The notes: generated from the sequence alone by a model not told the origin. Shown: positions 34,384-44,248, counted from the stretch's first letter. The stretch is 64,000 bases of DNA from 34-65-8 sp963529855 (GCA_963529855.1 CAURZK010000002.1:310001-374000); one strand, 5' to 3'. Made by a program: numbers and translations.

Positions 34384-35252
34384 GCGGCAAGATCAACGGC
34401 GCGGGCCGCCTCGCGGTGGGCGAGCGCGTCCATGCGGCCCCAGGAAAACTCCAGCACCAGTTCGCGCAGCTTTTCGGCCATGACCGAGAGATTGGTGTAA
34501 TGCCGCAGTCGCGACTTGATCGGGGCATTGCCGACGCGCGGCTGGGCCGGGTCGATTTCCCACGGATGAAAATAGAACACCGCAGGGCGCGCTTCGCGCC
34601 GATTAACCTGGCGGATTGCCCAGCGGGAAAAGGCGTAAGGCAGCACCCGGAAGAACCCGCCTCCGCCCGCCGCCACGCGCCGCCCGCCCAGGATGGCCGT
34701 GGTCACCGGTATCTCGATCAGCGGCGAGGTGGGCAGCGGCCTGAACGCAAACCGGGGCGCGTCGCGCCAGCCATAGTGATCGTGGACGATCGGCGCGACG
34801 CTGGAGGAGTAGACATAGCCCTGCTCGGCCAGTTCCCGGTAAGCCCACGGCGTGCGGGCATCGATCGAGAAGCTGGGCGCGCGGTAACCGGTAATCGGCG
34901 CCCCAGCAGCATCTTCCAGCACTTCCCGCGCCTTGCGAATATCCTCGGCGAAGTCGTTGCGATCAAACGTAAAGACGCGCGCGTGATCGTATCCGTGACT
35001 AGCGACTTCATGTCCGGCGTCGGCGATGCGGCGGATCAGCAAAGGATTGCGACGCGCAACCCAACCCAGCGTGAAGAAGGTCGCCTTGACGTCAGCTTCG
35101 GCAAACAGGTCAAGGATTGCCAGCACGTTTCCTTCGACCCGGCTGGCCAGCCCATCCCAATCGCCGCGCCGGATGACGCCTTCGAAAGCGCCGACCTGAA
35201 ACCAGTCTTCGACGTCTACCGACAGGCCGTTGACGATGGGCTGACGATCCAC
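34380..35252 (-). CDS. Polysaccharide deacetylase, exosortase A system-associated
   Basis: This is a NodB-fold deacetylase that removes N-acetyl groups from sugars. Metal and catalytic residues are in SVDVEDWFQ (near residue 11), ASHGYDHARV (zinc His pair) and ITGYRAPSFSID. The C-terminal phrase VFYFHPWEIDPAQPR is normal for the XrtA subgroup. I chose the GTG at 35252, which has GGGGAGG nine bases before it and gives 290 residues; the TTG further upstream (35276) overlaps the ATPase gene and lacks a ribosome site. It sits between the ATPase and FemAB genes in the operon. Confidence 0.88.
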   Translation of the reverse strand: MDRQPIVNGLSVDVEDWFQVGAFEGVIRRGDWDGLASRVEGNVLAILDLFAEADVKATFFTLGWVARRNPLLIRRIADAGHEVASHGYDHARVFTFDRNDFAEDIRKAREVLEDAAGAPITGYRAPSFSIDARTPWAYRELAEQGYVYSSSVAPIVHDHYGWRDAPRFAFRPLPTSPLIEIPVTTAILGGRRVAAGGGGFFRVLPYAFSRWAIRQVNRREARPAVFYFHPWEIDPAQPRVGNAPIKSRLRHYTNLSVMAEKLRELVLEFSWGRMDALAHREAARAVDLAA

Positions 35253-35268
35253 GGCCGCATGCCTCCCC

Positions 35269-36420
35269 TCAAGCAACCGCGCGCGGCGGTTGGCCGCTTT
35301 CGAACCATTCGATCAGCATGGTGAGGACATGGCGGACCGAACGCTCCTGCTCTTCCAGCCGTCGTTCCAGCGCGGCGATATGGGCGGCGGTATCATCGTT
35401 GGCCGGGGGCACCTCGCTGAGCCGGTCGGACAGTTCGAGTACGGCCTGCTGCAATTCGGCAATCTGGTTGTCGCGCTCCGCCAGCACCGCCGCGATATCC
35501 GCGCGCGGCTCGGGTGCCGGTGCGGGATAGACAGCATGCTTGACCGGACCCGGGCCCGGCGCAGGTTCGACCTTGGGCATCGGTGCAGGTGCGGCTTCGG
35601 GAAATGCGTTGTCGCTGCGCATCTCGCGCAGCACCGCGCTCAGCATCGCATTGTCGATCCGGGTGCGCTGCTCGACCGCGCCGAGCAGCAGCAGCCGCGT
35701 GGCGATCTGGTTGATCCGGCGCGGAATGCCGCCGCTGGCCTCGTACAGCTCGGCGAAGACGCGCTGGTCGAATTCGGGATTGCCTTGCCATCCGACGCAC
35801 GACAGCCGGTGCTTGATGTAAGGCTCGATCTCGCCCGGTTCCATCGGGTCGAGATGATGCGCCGCGATCACCCGCTGGCGCAGCTGTTCCAGGTCCTGAT
35901 GTTCGGCCAGAACCTGCCGGAATTCCGGCTGGCCGAGGAGCAAGGTCTGAAGCAGCGGATGCGCGCCGAGCTGGAAGTTCGACAGCATCCGCAGCTCTTC
36001 GAGCGCTTCCACCGAAAGGTTCTGCGATTCATCGACCACCAGCAGGCACCGGCGCCCTTCGCGGGCTTCGTCGTGCAGGAAACCTTCTATCTCTCCCAAC
36101 GCGCTCGCCTTGTCGCGGCCTTCGATGTCAAGGCCGAAGCTCTGCGCGAGCAGATGGACCAATTCGTCACCGTCAAGGTTGCTGGTCACGATCTGCGCCA
36201 CGGTGATCGCCTCGCGGTCGATCCGCTGGGTCAGATGCGCGACCAGGGTCGATTTACCCGCCCCGACTTCGCCGGTTATGACGATGAAGCCTTCCGATTG
36301 GGCCAGGCCATAACCCAGATAAGACAGGGCCTTGCGGTGCGTTCCGCTCTCGAAATAGAAGGTGGGATCGGGCGTGAGCTGGAAGGGGCGCCCGGTCAGG
36401 CCATAGAAGTCGTCGAACAT
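35269..36420 (-). CDS. AAA ATPase, exosortase A system-associated
   Basis: The 383-residue protein is an ExeA/general-secretion-type AAA ATPase. MFDDFYGLTGRPFQLTPDP is the family start, followed by Walker A GEVGAGKSTLVAHL (about residue 50-63) and Walker B LLVVDESQNLS (about 125). A Pro/Ala-rich linker leads to a C-terminal coiled coil (ERDNQIAELQQAVLELSDRL and HIAALERRLEEQERSV). It probably energises or positions the polysaccharide export machine at the inner membrane. Its stop is inside the upstream part of the deacetylase region. Confidence 0.88.
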   Translation of the reverse strand: MFDDFYGLTGRPFQLTPDPTFYFESGTHRKALSYLGYGLAQSEGFIVITGEVGAGKSTLVAHLTQRIDREAITVAQIVTSNLDGDELVHLLAQSFGLDIEGRDKASALGEIEGFLHDEAREGRRCLLVVDESQNLSVEALEELRMLSNFQLGAHPLLQTLLLGQPEFRQVLAEHQDLEQLRQRVIAAHHLDPMEPGEIEPYIKHRLSCVGWQGNPEFDQRVFAELYEASGGIPRRINQIATRLLLLGAVEQRTRIDNAMLSAVLREMRSDNAFPEAAPAPMPKVEPAPGPGPVKHAVYPAPAPEPRADIAAVLAERDNQIAELQQAVLELSDRLSEVPPANDDTAAHIAALERRLEEQERSVRHVLTMLIEWFESGQPPRAVA

Positions 36421-36431
36421 CTCTCGTCCCT

Positions 36432-38078
36432 TCAGAAATCGTAACGCAGGCCAACCAGGGCCGAAGCCGCGGTCAGGTCTTCGGCGGCAAGGTCGCTGTC
36501 GAGGTAATCAAGCGCGACTGCGGCACGGGCAGACAGGCGCTCGTAGATCGAGCGGCTGTAGGATGCCGACCCGCCGGCTGCGAAGACATCGCTGCCACCG
36601 GCAAACCCGCTCTCGATCCAGTTGGCATAGGCATTGGTGGTGAAGCCCGCGTTCCGGCCCAGTTGCCCCGACAGGTAGGCGGCCAGGTAATAGCTTTCGT
36701 CGACCACGCCGTTGGCCCCGGCAAGCACCGTGCCCGGCGCGGCGATGAAGCGCCGGCGGTCGTAACCGGCACCCAGCCCGGCGCTCATCCGGCCGATCTG
36801 CCGCGAATAGCTTGCCGCGACGCCGCGTGAACGGAACACCGCCGAGCGGACGGAGGACAGCGGCCCGGCGATGCAGTTACCGCCTTCGGAACTTGCGACA
36901 CATCCGGCGATGTCGCCGGTCAGGGCATTGCGATTGGCAGTGAACTCGGTCGGCAGGTTGGCGAGCGCGTTCGTCAGTACGTTGCCGAAGCCTGAAATCG
37001 AATCGTAGACAGCGACGTTGATGCTGCTGCGATTGCTCGGAGCATAAGAGAATGTCCCGTAATAAGTCGTTGAATCGTATCGACGCCCTACGGTTGCTGC
37101 CAGCGACGTGCGGCTCGACGGGCGCCACACGACGCCGACGTCCCAGATCAGCCCGTCGGTTTCGTAAGCGATCCGCCGGGGCTGGCTTTCATCTGTGATC
37201 AGGCGTCCATCGGCACCGATCACCGGTGCTCCGTTGGCATCGCGCAACGCGTCGCGGCTCGAAACCTCAACGTCTTCGTAACCGACCCCGCCGACCAGGG
37301 CGAGCGCGTGGGTGACCGGCACGGTGACATCGCCGCGCAGGTGCATGTCGCGCACGCGCTGGTCGAGGTTGGAGACATCCTCCTGCACGAAACCGCCCCC
37401 CACACCCAGGCCAACCGGCAACGGATCGCCGGGGCGCGTGCCGACTCGTGCGCTGGCGACCTGCACCACGCTTTCGTCGAAGAGGTCGACCGGAACCGCG
37501 CCCGGCGCAGTTACCAAGGCATCGGGCGATTCCACCCGGGTATAACCGATCCGGTAGCTCGCCGAGACGTCGGCAGGCCCGGCGCGTGTTGCCAGCGAAG
37601 GTCCAGCGTAGAGCGAATAGACGCGGCTTTCCGCCTCTTCCGCGAGCACAGGATTGAGGGTCGCCCCGCCGCTGCCATCGACGCGGGTTCGTGCAGCCAA
37701 GCCCCCAGCTTCGACCGTCAGCGCCTGCGGAACGATGGAGGCATAGCCGCGCGCCACGCCGCTGAGGGCGTCGGAATCGACCGCCTCGCCGTAACCGACG
37801 TTGTATTCGTAACGGATCGACACGGACCCGGCATTGTTACGGCCCTGGGCACTTGCATCGACTCCGGTAGCGACCTGGGAATAGGTCACCACGTCGTCGC
37901 CCGGAGACAGTTCGGCCACCACCAGCTGCGATGCTTCGATATACGGCGCAACCGTCACGACGCGCCCGCCGTTGTCGCGCGAGCCGCGTCCGCTGTCGTC
38001 GTCGCCGCGATCCTGCGCGATGGCAGGGGCGGCTGCGGCCGCCATAACTACTGCCGCGATGAAAGTTATTTGTTTCAT
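36432..38078 (-). CDS. Outer-membrane protein, exosortase A/PEP-CTERM system-associated
   Basis: The 548-residue product starts with a signal peptide (MKQITFIAAVVMAAAAAPAIAQ) and ends in Phe (SALVGLRYDF), as outer-membrane beta-barrels do. The interior shows many alternating amphipathic strands (SASYRIGYTRV, TSLAATVGRRYDSTTYYG, INVAVYDSISGF). It fits the TIGR03016-like outer-membrane protein of XrtA loci, a possible export channel. Two cysteines in AGCVASSEGGNCIAG may form a loop disulfide. The ATG at 38078 has GGGGA at the right distance; an upstream ATG (38093) would overlap the kinase gene. Confidence 0.82.
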   Translation of the reverse strand: MKQITFIAAVVMAAAAAPAIAQDRGDDDSGRGSRDNGGRVVTVAPYIEASQLVVAELSPGDDVVTYSQVATGVDASAQGRNNAGSVSIRYEYNVGYGEAVDSDALSGVARGYASIVPQALTVEAGGLAARTRVDGSGGATLNPVLAEEAESRVYSLYAGPSLATRAGPADVSASYRIGYTRVESPDALVTAPGAVPVDLFDESVVQVASARVGTRPGDPLPVGLGVGGGFVQEDVSNLDQRVRDMHLRGDVTVPVTHALALVGGVGYEDVEVSSRDALRDANGAPVIGADGRLITDESQPRRIAYETDGLIWDVGVVWRPSSRTSLAATVGRRYDSTTYYGTFSYAPSNRSSINVAVYDSISGFGNVLTNALANLPTEFTANRNALTGDIAGCVASSEGGNCIAGPLSSVRSAVFRSRGVAASYSRQIGRMSAGLGAGYDRRRFIAAPGTVLAGANGVVDESYYLAAYLSGQLGRNAGFTTNAYANWIESGFAGGSDVFAAGGSASYSRSIYERLSARAAVALDYLDSDLAAEDLTAASALVGLRYDF

Positions 38079-38082
38079 GGGT

Positions 38083-39147
38083 TTATTCCCCATAGCCGTA
38101 ATACGATCCGAACTTGCGGCCGCTCGGGCTGAAGTTCGCCGCATTGAGCAGCAGCTTGATATCCGGACAGGCCGACAGGAGCTGATAGGCATCCTCCAGC
38201 GCGCTCTGCCCCGTCCGGTCAGCACGGGCGACCAGCACTGCCTGGCCGACATGATTGGCGAGTTCCGCGGCAGGTGACGCCGCCAGCGCGGGCGGCGTAT
38301 CGAAGATCACCATGCGACCCGGCGCGCCCAGCGTCAGCCGGTCGAGAACCTCAACCGTCCGGGCAGAGGACAGATATTCGCTGTCGGCCGTGGTCAGGTT
38401 TCCCGCAGGCAGCACCCACAGGCCGGGCACGTCGGTGCCCATGACCAAGTCTTCAGGTTTCAACTCGGGATCGGCAAGGCAGTCCATGAACCCCGGCCCT
38501 TTGGGCAGGCCCAGGGTCGACAGGATCGAAGGCTTGGCGAAGTCGGCATCGACCAGCAGCACTTCGCTGTCCCGCTCGTTGGCCATCGCCAGCGCGAGGT
38601 TGACCGAACAGAAGGTCTTGCCCTCGCCCGAATGCGGGGAACAGACCAGCACCCGGCGCGACATCGCTGTGCCCCGTTCGCGCGCTGCGGCCAGGATCTG
38701 CCGCTTCACGATGCGGAATTCCTCCAGCAGCGCGCTGACGGCGGCGTCTGGCACGATGTAGCCTTGATCCTTGAGACGGGCGCGATCGATCGGATGACTT
38801 TCGCCTCCGAAGCGGACAGGCGTAAACCCCTGCTCCAGCGTCACGTCCGCAGGCGCGATCGGCGCAGGTACGCTGGCCGGAGCAGGCACCGGAGCAGGTG
38901 ATGTGGCAGGCGTCATGGCTGGCACGGCGGGCGCGGGTGCAGGCGCTGCATCGATCGGCGCGGATGGTTCGTCCGCAACTGGCGACGCGCGCACTTTGGC
39001 GCGCTTCATCGGCGGTTCGGCGAGCGCGCGGGGCACTGGCGCGGGCCGGAACCCGTCGAGCCCGAAAGCGCCGCTCGCCCGCTCGAACAGGGAGCTTTCG
39101 CCCTTGTCCGGCTCGCCGGGGAGCGGGATCTTGGTCTGTTTTGTCAT
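38083..39147 (-). CDS. Tyrosine autokinase (CpsD/CapB-like), exosortase A system-associated
   Basis: This is a bacterial tyrosine kinase of the Wzc/CpsD type without a membrane part; it partners the chain-length protein next door. Walker A is SPHSGEGKTFCSVNLA (about residue 170-185), with the accompanying Walker A' LLVDADFAKPS and Walker B VIFDTPPAL. The C-terminal tail GSYYGYGE holds a Tyr cluster for autophosphorylation. Residues about 66-100 are a Pro/Ala linker. Length is 354 residues. Phosphorylation cycles probably set the polymer length. It is followed by the outer-membrane protein gene. Confidence 0.9.
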   Translation of the reverse strand: MTKQTKIPLPGEPDKGESSLFERASGAFGLDGFRPAPVPRALAEPPMKRAKVRASPVADEPSAPIDAAPAPAPAVPAMTPATSPAPVPAPASVPAPIAPADVTLEQGFTPVRFGGESHPIDRARLKDQGYIVPDAAVSALLEEFRIVKRQILAAARERGTAMSRRVLVCSPHSGEGKTFCSVNLALAMANERDSEVLLVDADFAKPSILSTLGLPKGPGFMDCLADPELKPEDLVMGTDVPGLWVLPAGNLTTADSEYLSSARTVEVLDRLTLGAPGRMVIFDTPPALAASPAAELANHVGQAVLVARADRTGQSALEDAYQLLSACPDIKLLLNAANFSPSGRKFGSYYGYGE

Positions 39148-39157
39148 CGCAACCCCT

Positions 39158-40675
39158 TCAAGCCACCATGCCGCGCTGGACGAATTCGACCGCCAACAGG
39201 ATCACGCACAGTCCGCCCAGCGCCGCACTCGCGCCAATGAACTGACGTTGCCGTTTGCGCCGCAGGGCGCGGCCGGCCTCGTTCCAGCTGTGGGAGATCG
39301 CGCCCAGCACCGGCAGGTCCATCGCACGTTCCAGCTTGGACGTGGTCGCAAAAGTCGAGCGCAGCTGGCCCATTGCGAAGGCAGCACCTGCCCCGGCGGC
39401 GAGCCCGGCGAACAACACGCCAAGCAGCAAAAGCGGGCGGTTGGGCGCGGCCGGCGCGCGCGGCACCGTTGGTGGATCGATCACCTCGAAGCGGAACGAG
39501 GAGCGCTCGTTCTCGACCTGCCCGCGAAGCCGCATTTCCTCGCGGTCCTGCAGAAGCTCGTCGTACTTGGTCTTGAGCACTTCGTAATCGCGGCTGATGC
39601 GGTTGGCTTCTGCCGCCACCGCGGGCTCGCTTGCCTGGCTCGCCATCAGCGAAGTCAGATCGGCCTGGAGCGCAGCCTTGCGCGCCATCAACGCCTGCAC
39701 GTTCGCTTCGCGCTCGGCCCGGATGGACACGAGGGAGGTATAGGCAGGATTGGGCATGCCGCCCCCATCCCCCTCGCGCGCGGCCTGCGGGGCGAGAAGC
39801 TGGATCTGTTTCTTGAGCGCCACCACGTCCGGATGGCTGTCGGTCAGCCCGCGCGACTGGAGCCCGGCAAGCTGAGAGCGCGCCTGCGCCAACGCGCCAC
39901 TCGCGCCGCCCTGCCCGCCGCCACCCGCGACCGAACGCGGGGTTCCGGCAAGCTGGCCATTGATCGCGGCCAGCGCGCTCTGCGCAGCAGCAAGATCAGC
40001 CTCGACCCCGCGCATTTCGGTACGCAGCGCCGTCAGGCGACCCGACAGCGCGCCTGCCCCGCCGACGAGATCCGGGTTGGCGGCTTCGAACGCCAGCCGG
40101 CGCTGTTCGGCCGCTTCCAGCTCCCGCTTGCGATCTTCGAGCTGCTGGTCGAGGAACACGATCGTGTTGGCGACTTCGCCGCGGTTGCCGGCGATATTTT
40201 CCTCACGGAAGATATCGATCAGCTTCTGGACGACATCCTGCGACAGCTTGGCATTTTCGGCGTCGGACAGGTCGCCGCGCCCGATCGTGGCGGTCAGTTC
40301 GAACAGGTTGCCCTCTTCGCTCTTGACCACGATCTTTTTGGTCAGGCTGCCGATCGCGCCTTCCATGTCGCGCTGGTTCTGCACCGTTTCGCCCAGCTTG
40401 GTCGAACGGATGACCTTTTCCAGGTTCACCGCGCTGACCAGAGTCTGGCGTACCCGCTGAATTTCCTGCTCGCCGCCGTTGGCGATGCCGATCTGCTGAG
40501 CCAGCACATCGTCGAGCTGGACGTAAATGCGTGCCTTCGATTCGTACGAATTGGGGATCAGCGCCACGACCAGCCAGCCCAGTACGCAAACGCCCCAGGC
40601 CACCGCCAGCGCCAGCCAGCGGCGGTGCCAGATCGAATGGATCGCCGAGCGGAATTCGTCGAAGACTTCGTTCAT
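39158..40675 (-). CDS. Polysaccharide chain-length determinant (Wzz/PCP-like), exosortase A system
   Basis: This inner-membrane protein controls polymer length and activates the kinase. The N-terminal helix is LALAVAWGVCVLGWLVVALIP (about 21-41) and the C-terminal helices are LLLLGVLFAGLAAGAGAAFAMG and QFIGASAALGGLCVILLAVEFV. Between them lies a long periplasmic coiled coil (such as QQLEDRKRELEAAEQRRL and the second part near 320-395). A Gly-rich loop (RSVAGGGGQGGASGALAQ) interrupts it. Length is 505 residues. The gene is second in the operon, after the export lipoprotein. Confidence 0.9.
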   Translation of the reverse strand: MNEVFDEFRSAIHSIWHRRWLALAVAWGVCVLGWLVVALIPNSYESKARIYVQLDDVLAQQIGIANGGEQEIQRVRQTLVSAVNLEKVIRSTKLGETVQNQRDMEGAIGSLTKKIVVKSEEGNLFELTATIGRGDLSDAENAKLSQDVVQKLIDIFREENIAGNRGEVANTIVFLDQQLEDRKRELEAAEQRRLAFEAANPDLVGGAGALSGRLTALRTEMRGVEADLAAAQSALAAINGQLAGTPRSVAGGGGQGGASGALAQARSQLAGLQSRGLTDSHPDVVALKKQIQLLAPQAAREGDGGGMPNPAYTSLVSIRAEREANVQALMARKAALQADLTSLMASQASEPAVAAEANRISRDYEVLKTKYDELLQDREEMRLRGQVENERSSFRFEVIDPPTVPRAPAAPNRPLLLLGVLFAGLAAGAGAAFAMGQLRSTFATTSKLERAMDLPVLGAISHSWNEAGRALRRKRQRQFIGASAALGGLCVILLAVEFVQRGMVA

Positions 40676-40694
40676 TGCTGCGCGCCGATCCTGT

Positions 40695-41342
40695 TCAGAA
40701 CATGCTTTCCGGGATGATGATCACGTCACCCGGCTGCAGCATCACGTTGGCGCGGCTGTCGCCCTTGCGCAGCAGATCGTGCAGGCGCAGCGCATATTCG
40801 CGCTGGCGGCCTGCCTGCTTATCGAAACGCAGCAGCTTGGCCCGGTTACCGGCGGCGAATTCGCTGAGGCCGCCGACCGCGATCATCGCGTCGAGCACCG
40901 TCATGTTGGCGCGGAACGGGATCGATGCGGGCTGCTCGGTCGCGCCGACGATGCGGACCTGCTGGCTGAAGGTGCCGGCGAACTCGGTGACGATGACCGA
41001 AACCAGCGGTTCCTCGATGTACTGCGACAATTGCAGGCGGATATCCTCGGCCAGCATTGCGGGCGTCTTGCCCACTGCAGGCATGTCGGTGACGAGCGGC
41101 GTCGTGATACGACCGTCGGGGCGCACCTGGATCTTCTCCGCGCCCAGTTCCGGATTGCGCCATACGTGGATGGTCAATTGGTCGAGCGGACCGATGACAT
41201 ATTCCTCGCCCGGCCCTTCCTGCAGCGGCACGACCGCGGCGGGTGGCAGTTCCGTGCCTCCGCCGGTCGATGCGCAGCCGGACAGTGCGAGTACTGCACA
41301 CGCACTCCCGGCGAAAAGCTTGGCGAAACGGGTATTCGGCAT
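40695..41342 (-). CDS. Polysaccharide export lipoprotein (Wza-like), exosortase A system
   Basis: This is an outer-membrane or periplasmic exporter subunit of the Wza family. The lipobox is LALSGC with Cys23 as the lipidated residue. The polysaccharide export domain covers about 45-120 (EEYVIGPLDQLTIHVWRNPEL and IQVRPDGRITTPLVTD), and an SLBB-type domain follows (QQVRIVGATEQPASIPFRAN). It ends LQPGDVIIIPESMF, the usual ending. It is the first gene of the ten-gene minus arm. At 215 residues it is a short form without Wza's transmembrane helix. Confidence 0.9.
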   Translation of the reverse strand: MPNTRFAKLFAGSACAVLALSGCASTGGGTELPPAAVVPLQEGPGEEYVIGPLDQLTIHVWRNPELGAEKIQVRPDGRITTPLVTDMPAVGKTPAMLAEDIRLQLSQYIEEPLVSVIVTEFAGTFSQQVRIVGATEQPASIPFRANMTVLDAMIAVGGLSEFAAGNRAKLLRFDKQAGRQREYALRLHDLLRKGDSRANVMLQPGDVIIIPESMF

Positions 41343-41439
41343 CGAAGCATCCTTGCCTAGTCGCGGTCGTTTGCGCGCCAGGAGGAGCGACCCCCTTGCG
41401 CACCCGCACGTCAGTCAGGTTTCCTCGCCGAAAAGGGTG

Positions 41440-41470
41440 AATATACCGTTAGCCTTCCAGTGCTTGTCGC
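41440..41470 (-). promoter_or_regulatory. Possible promoter of the exopolysaccharide minus arm
   Basis: The minus strand reads TATATT at 41445-41440, about 98 bases before the export lipoprotein start, in the 165-base gap after the decarboxylase gene. A -35 element is not obvious (ACAAGC at the right distance is poor). Listed because this gap should carry the promoter of a ten-gene operon. Confidence 0.3.
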
Positions 41471-41507
41471 GGACCTTCCCGAAATGGGACGGCGCCGGCA
41501 GCCTTGG

Positions 41508-42734
41508 TTAAACCAGCAATTGCTGTGCCGGCCCTTGGCCAAGGAACTCCATCGGGGATGCACTCGCGCCATAGGCCCCTGCGCAAAACACCGCGATGAG
41601 ATCGCCGACTTCCGCCCGTGGCATCAGGGCCTGATCGGCAAGGCGGTCGAGCGGAGTGCACAGGCACCCGACCACGTTAACTTCCTCGACCGGCTCGCCG
41701 GCGAAGCGCGTGGCTATCGCGACCGGGTAATTGCGCCGGACGACAGTGCCGAAATTACCGGAAGCGGCAAGCTGGTGATGCAGGCCGCCATCTGTCACCA
41801 GATAGACCTGACCGTGGCTTTCCTTGCGATCGACGATGCGGGTCAGATAAACGCCCGCCTCGCCAACCAGATATCGCCCCAGCTCCATGCACAGGTCCGC
41901 TTCTGCGAGAACGTCGGGCAACCGGGCGAACCGATCGTCCAGCGCCGCACCGACACGGACGAGATCGAGCGGTTTGTCGCCGTGGAAATATGGGATACCG
42001 AAACCTCCACCAAGGTTTAGCTTTGGTAGAGAAGCACCTGTTTCGCTTGTCAGCTGCGCAGCCAGTGTAAGGACATTCGCCTGCGTTTCGATCAGTGCTT
42101 CGGCATCGAGCGCCTGACTGCCGGTGAAGATGTGCCACCCGCGCCATTCGGCTCCGCTGGCGATGATCTCCCGCGCGAGCGCCGAGGCACGATCCTGGTC
42201 CACGCCGAACTGCTTGGCGCCGCCGCCCATCTTCATGCCCGAGCCGCGCAGCTCGAAACTCGGATTGACGCGGACTGCCAGCCGCGGACGGTGGCCCAGC
42301 CGCTCCCCGATCGCCAACGCGCGCCGCGCTTCGCCTTCGGATTCGCAGTTCAGCGTCACCCCGGCAGCGATCGCCGCCTCGAGCTCCCGGTCGCGCTTGC
42401 CCGGTCCGGCAAAGCTGACCCGCGCCGGATCGATGCCCGCCGCCTGAACCATCGTTAGCTCGCCCGCAGACGCGATATCGAACCCGTCGACCAGTCCGGC
42501 CATATGCTCCAGCACCGGGCGCCAGGGATTGGCCTTGATCGCGTAGTTCAGCCCGAGCCGCTGGGGCATCGCCGCGCGCAGCTGCGCCACTCGCGCATCC
42601 AGCCGCTCTCGCGAATATACGAACAGCGGCGTATCACCCGCCTGTGCCGCCAGATCGCTGGCGCGGCGCCCGCCGATCGCCAGTTCGCCCCCGATGGTGT
42701 CAAAACCAGGCGGGATCGGGCCGAGCGGCTTCAT
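41508..42734 (-). CDS. PLP-dependent decarboxylase, exosortase A system-associated
   Basis: The 408-residue protein has the fold-type III PLP decarboxylase pattern of ornithine/diaminopimelate decarboxylases. The PLP Lys is in LNYAIKANPWRP (about residue 67), the Gly-rich phosphate site in LNLGGGFGIPYF and the partner-site Cys in VGCLCTPLD, with FCAGAYGAS near the end. It probably decarboxylates an amino acid bound to the ACP or free, for the small molecule used in this locus. Its start overlaps the acyl-CoA ligase stop (ATGA), so the two are coupled. Confidence 0.88.
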   Translation of the reverse strand: MKPLGPIPPGFDTIGGELAIGGRRASDLAAQAGDTPLFVYSRERLDARVAQLRAAMPQRLGLNYAIKANPWRPVLEHMAGLVDGFDIASAGELTMVQAAGIDPARVSFAGPGKRDRELEAAIAAGVTLNCESEGEARRALAIGERLGHRPRLAVRVNPSFELRGSGMKMGGGAKQFGVDQDRASALAREIIASGAEWRGWHIFTGSQALDAEALIETQANVLTLAAQLTSETGASLPKLNLGGGFGIPYFHGDKPLDLVRVGAALDDRFARLPDVLAEADLCMELGRYLVGEAGVYLTRIVDRKESHGQVYLVTDGGLHHQLAASGNFGTVVRRNYPVAIATRFAGEPVEEVNVVGCLCTPLDRLADQALMPRAEVGDLIAVFCAGAYGASASPMEFLGQGPAQQLLV

Positions 42735-44248
42735 GCGCCGTACTCCGCAACGATGGCCGTGCGGTCAAGCTTGCCGTTGGGGTTCAGCGGCATGGTTTCT
42801 CGCCAGTAAATCGCCTTGGGCTGCATGAAATTGGGCAATTCCCTCGCCAGAGCTTTCGGCAGTTCGATCTGTGCCGCGGGCTTCGCCGCCCGGGCGACCA
42901 GGTGGACAGCCTGGCCCAGGCGTTCGTCAGGCATGCCGAAAGCGACCGCTTCCGCCGCCCACCCGGTTGCAACGGCCGCATCCTCGATTTCCTGAGGGCT
43001 GATGCGGTTTCCCGCGCTCTTGATCATCGCATCGCGCCGACCGACGAAATAGAGCAGGCCCTCGGCATCTCGGCGCACCCTGTCTCCCGACCATACCGCC
43101 ATGCCGCCAAAGGTCGAAGCCGCCGGCGCGGGCTTGAATCGTTCGCCAGTCCTTGCAGGATCATGCCAGTATCCTTGGGCCACCAATGGCCCGCAATGGA
43201 CCAGTTCCCCCTCCTCGTCGACGCCGGCCACGTCACCGGAATCGTTCATTACCAGGATTTCGGCAAAGGGGATTGCACGCCCCATCGAGGTTGGATGGCT
43301 GTCGACCAGCCCCGGATCGAGGTAAGTCGAGCGGAACGCTTCGGTCAGCCCATACATCGGGAACAGCCTCGCCCCGGGAAACATCCGGCGCAAATCGCGG
43401 ACCAGATCAGCCGTCAGCGCGCCGCCGGAATTTGTCAGCCTGCGTAAGGATTTGCCGCCATCGGGCCATGCGATCTCGGTAAGCTGAACCCACAAGGGCG
43501 GCACCGCGGCAAGCGTCGTGACGCCATGGCGCGCGCACGCCTTGGCAACGTCGCGCGGGAAGAGGTAGTCGAGCGGCACGACGCAGCCGCCAGCACGCCA
43601 GGTGCTCAGCAGTTGGTTCTGGCCGTAATCGAACGACAGGGGCAGCACCGCCAGGTTCACGTCGTCGCGCTCAAGCCCCAGGTAATGCGCCACGCTAACC
43701 GCGCCAAGCCACATGTTGGCATGCGTGAGCATGACGCCCTTGGGCCGCCCGGTGGAACCGGACGTGTAAAGGATCGCTGCAAGCTCATCGGGGTCGGCGC
43801 CAGATGGCGACAGGGTGCTGGGACAGGCATGACCCTCTGCCAAGGCGGCATCTTCCTCGATCGTCGCGCATTCATCCGGCACATCCCCGAGCTCGAGCGT
43901 GGCGAGCCTGCTCGCCGTGCCGATCAGCAGCCGGGCCCCGCTATCGACGAGGATATGCGCGACCTGCGCATGTTTGAGCAGCGGGTTGATCGGCACGTGA
44001 ACCAACCCCGCCCGCGCACAGGCCAGCGGCAGCAGGCAGGTCGCCTCCCCTTTTGCAGCCCAACTCGCCACGCGGGCACCGGGCGTGGGCAGGCGATGTC
44101 TTAACCAGGCGCTAAGACGGCCCAAACGGTCCCTTAATTCGGCATAGCTAAGCGTGCCTGCGCGCAGGACCAGCGCCGCATCCCCATCGGCGCCAAACGT
44201 GGCGAGATGATCGAGCGGATAAGGCGTTGGGTCTGCGGGTACGGGCAT
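42731..44248 (-). CDS. Acyl-CoA ligase (AMP-dependent), exosortase A system-associated
   Basis: This ANL-superfamily enzyme activates a carboxylic acid with ATP. The AMP-binding motif is LYTSGSTGRPKGVMLTHAN (about residue 165-182), with MYGLTEAFRST and the hinge SGDRVRRDAEG, and the C-terminal Lys in PLNPNGKLDRTA. At 505 residues it is complete. Its likely partner is the acyl carrier protein encoded across the divergent gap. The ATG at 44248 is only 22 bases from the start of the plus-arm GNAT gene, so promoters for both must lie inside coding sequence. Confidence 0.9.
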   Translation of the reverse strand: MPVPADPTPYPLDHLATFGADGDAALVLRAGTLSYAELRDRLGRLSAWLRHRLPTPGARVASWAAKGEATCLLPLACARAGLVHVPINPLLKHAQVAHILVDSGARLLIGTASRLATLELGDVPDECATIEEDAALAEGHACPSTLSPSGADPDELAAILYTSGSTGRPKGVMLTHANMWLGAVSVAHYLGLERDDVNLAVLPLSFDYGQNQLLSTWRAGGCVVPLDYLFPRDVAKACARHGVTTLAAVPPLWVQLTEIAWPDGGKSLRRLTNSGGALTADLVRDLRRMFPGARLFPMYGLTEAFRSTYLDPGLVDSHPTSMGRAIPFAEILVMNDSGDVAGVDEEGELVHCGPLVAQGYWHDPARTGERFKPAPAASTFGGMAVWSGDRVRRDAEGLLYFVGRRDAMIKSAGNRISPQEIEDAAVATGWAAEAVAFGMPDERLGQAVHLVARAAKPAAQIELPKALARELPNFMQPKAIYWRETMPLNPNGKLDRTAIVAEYGA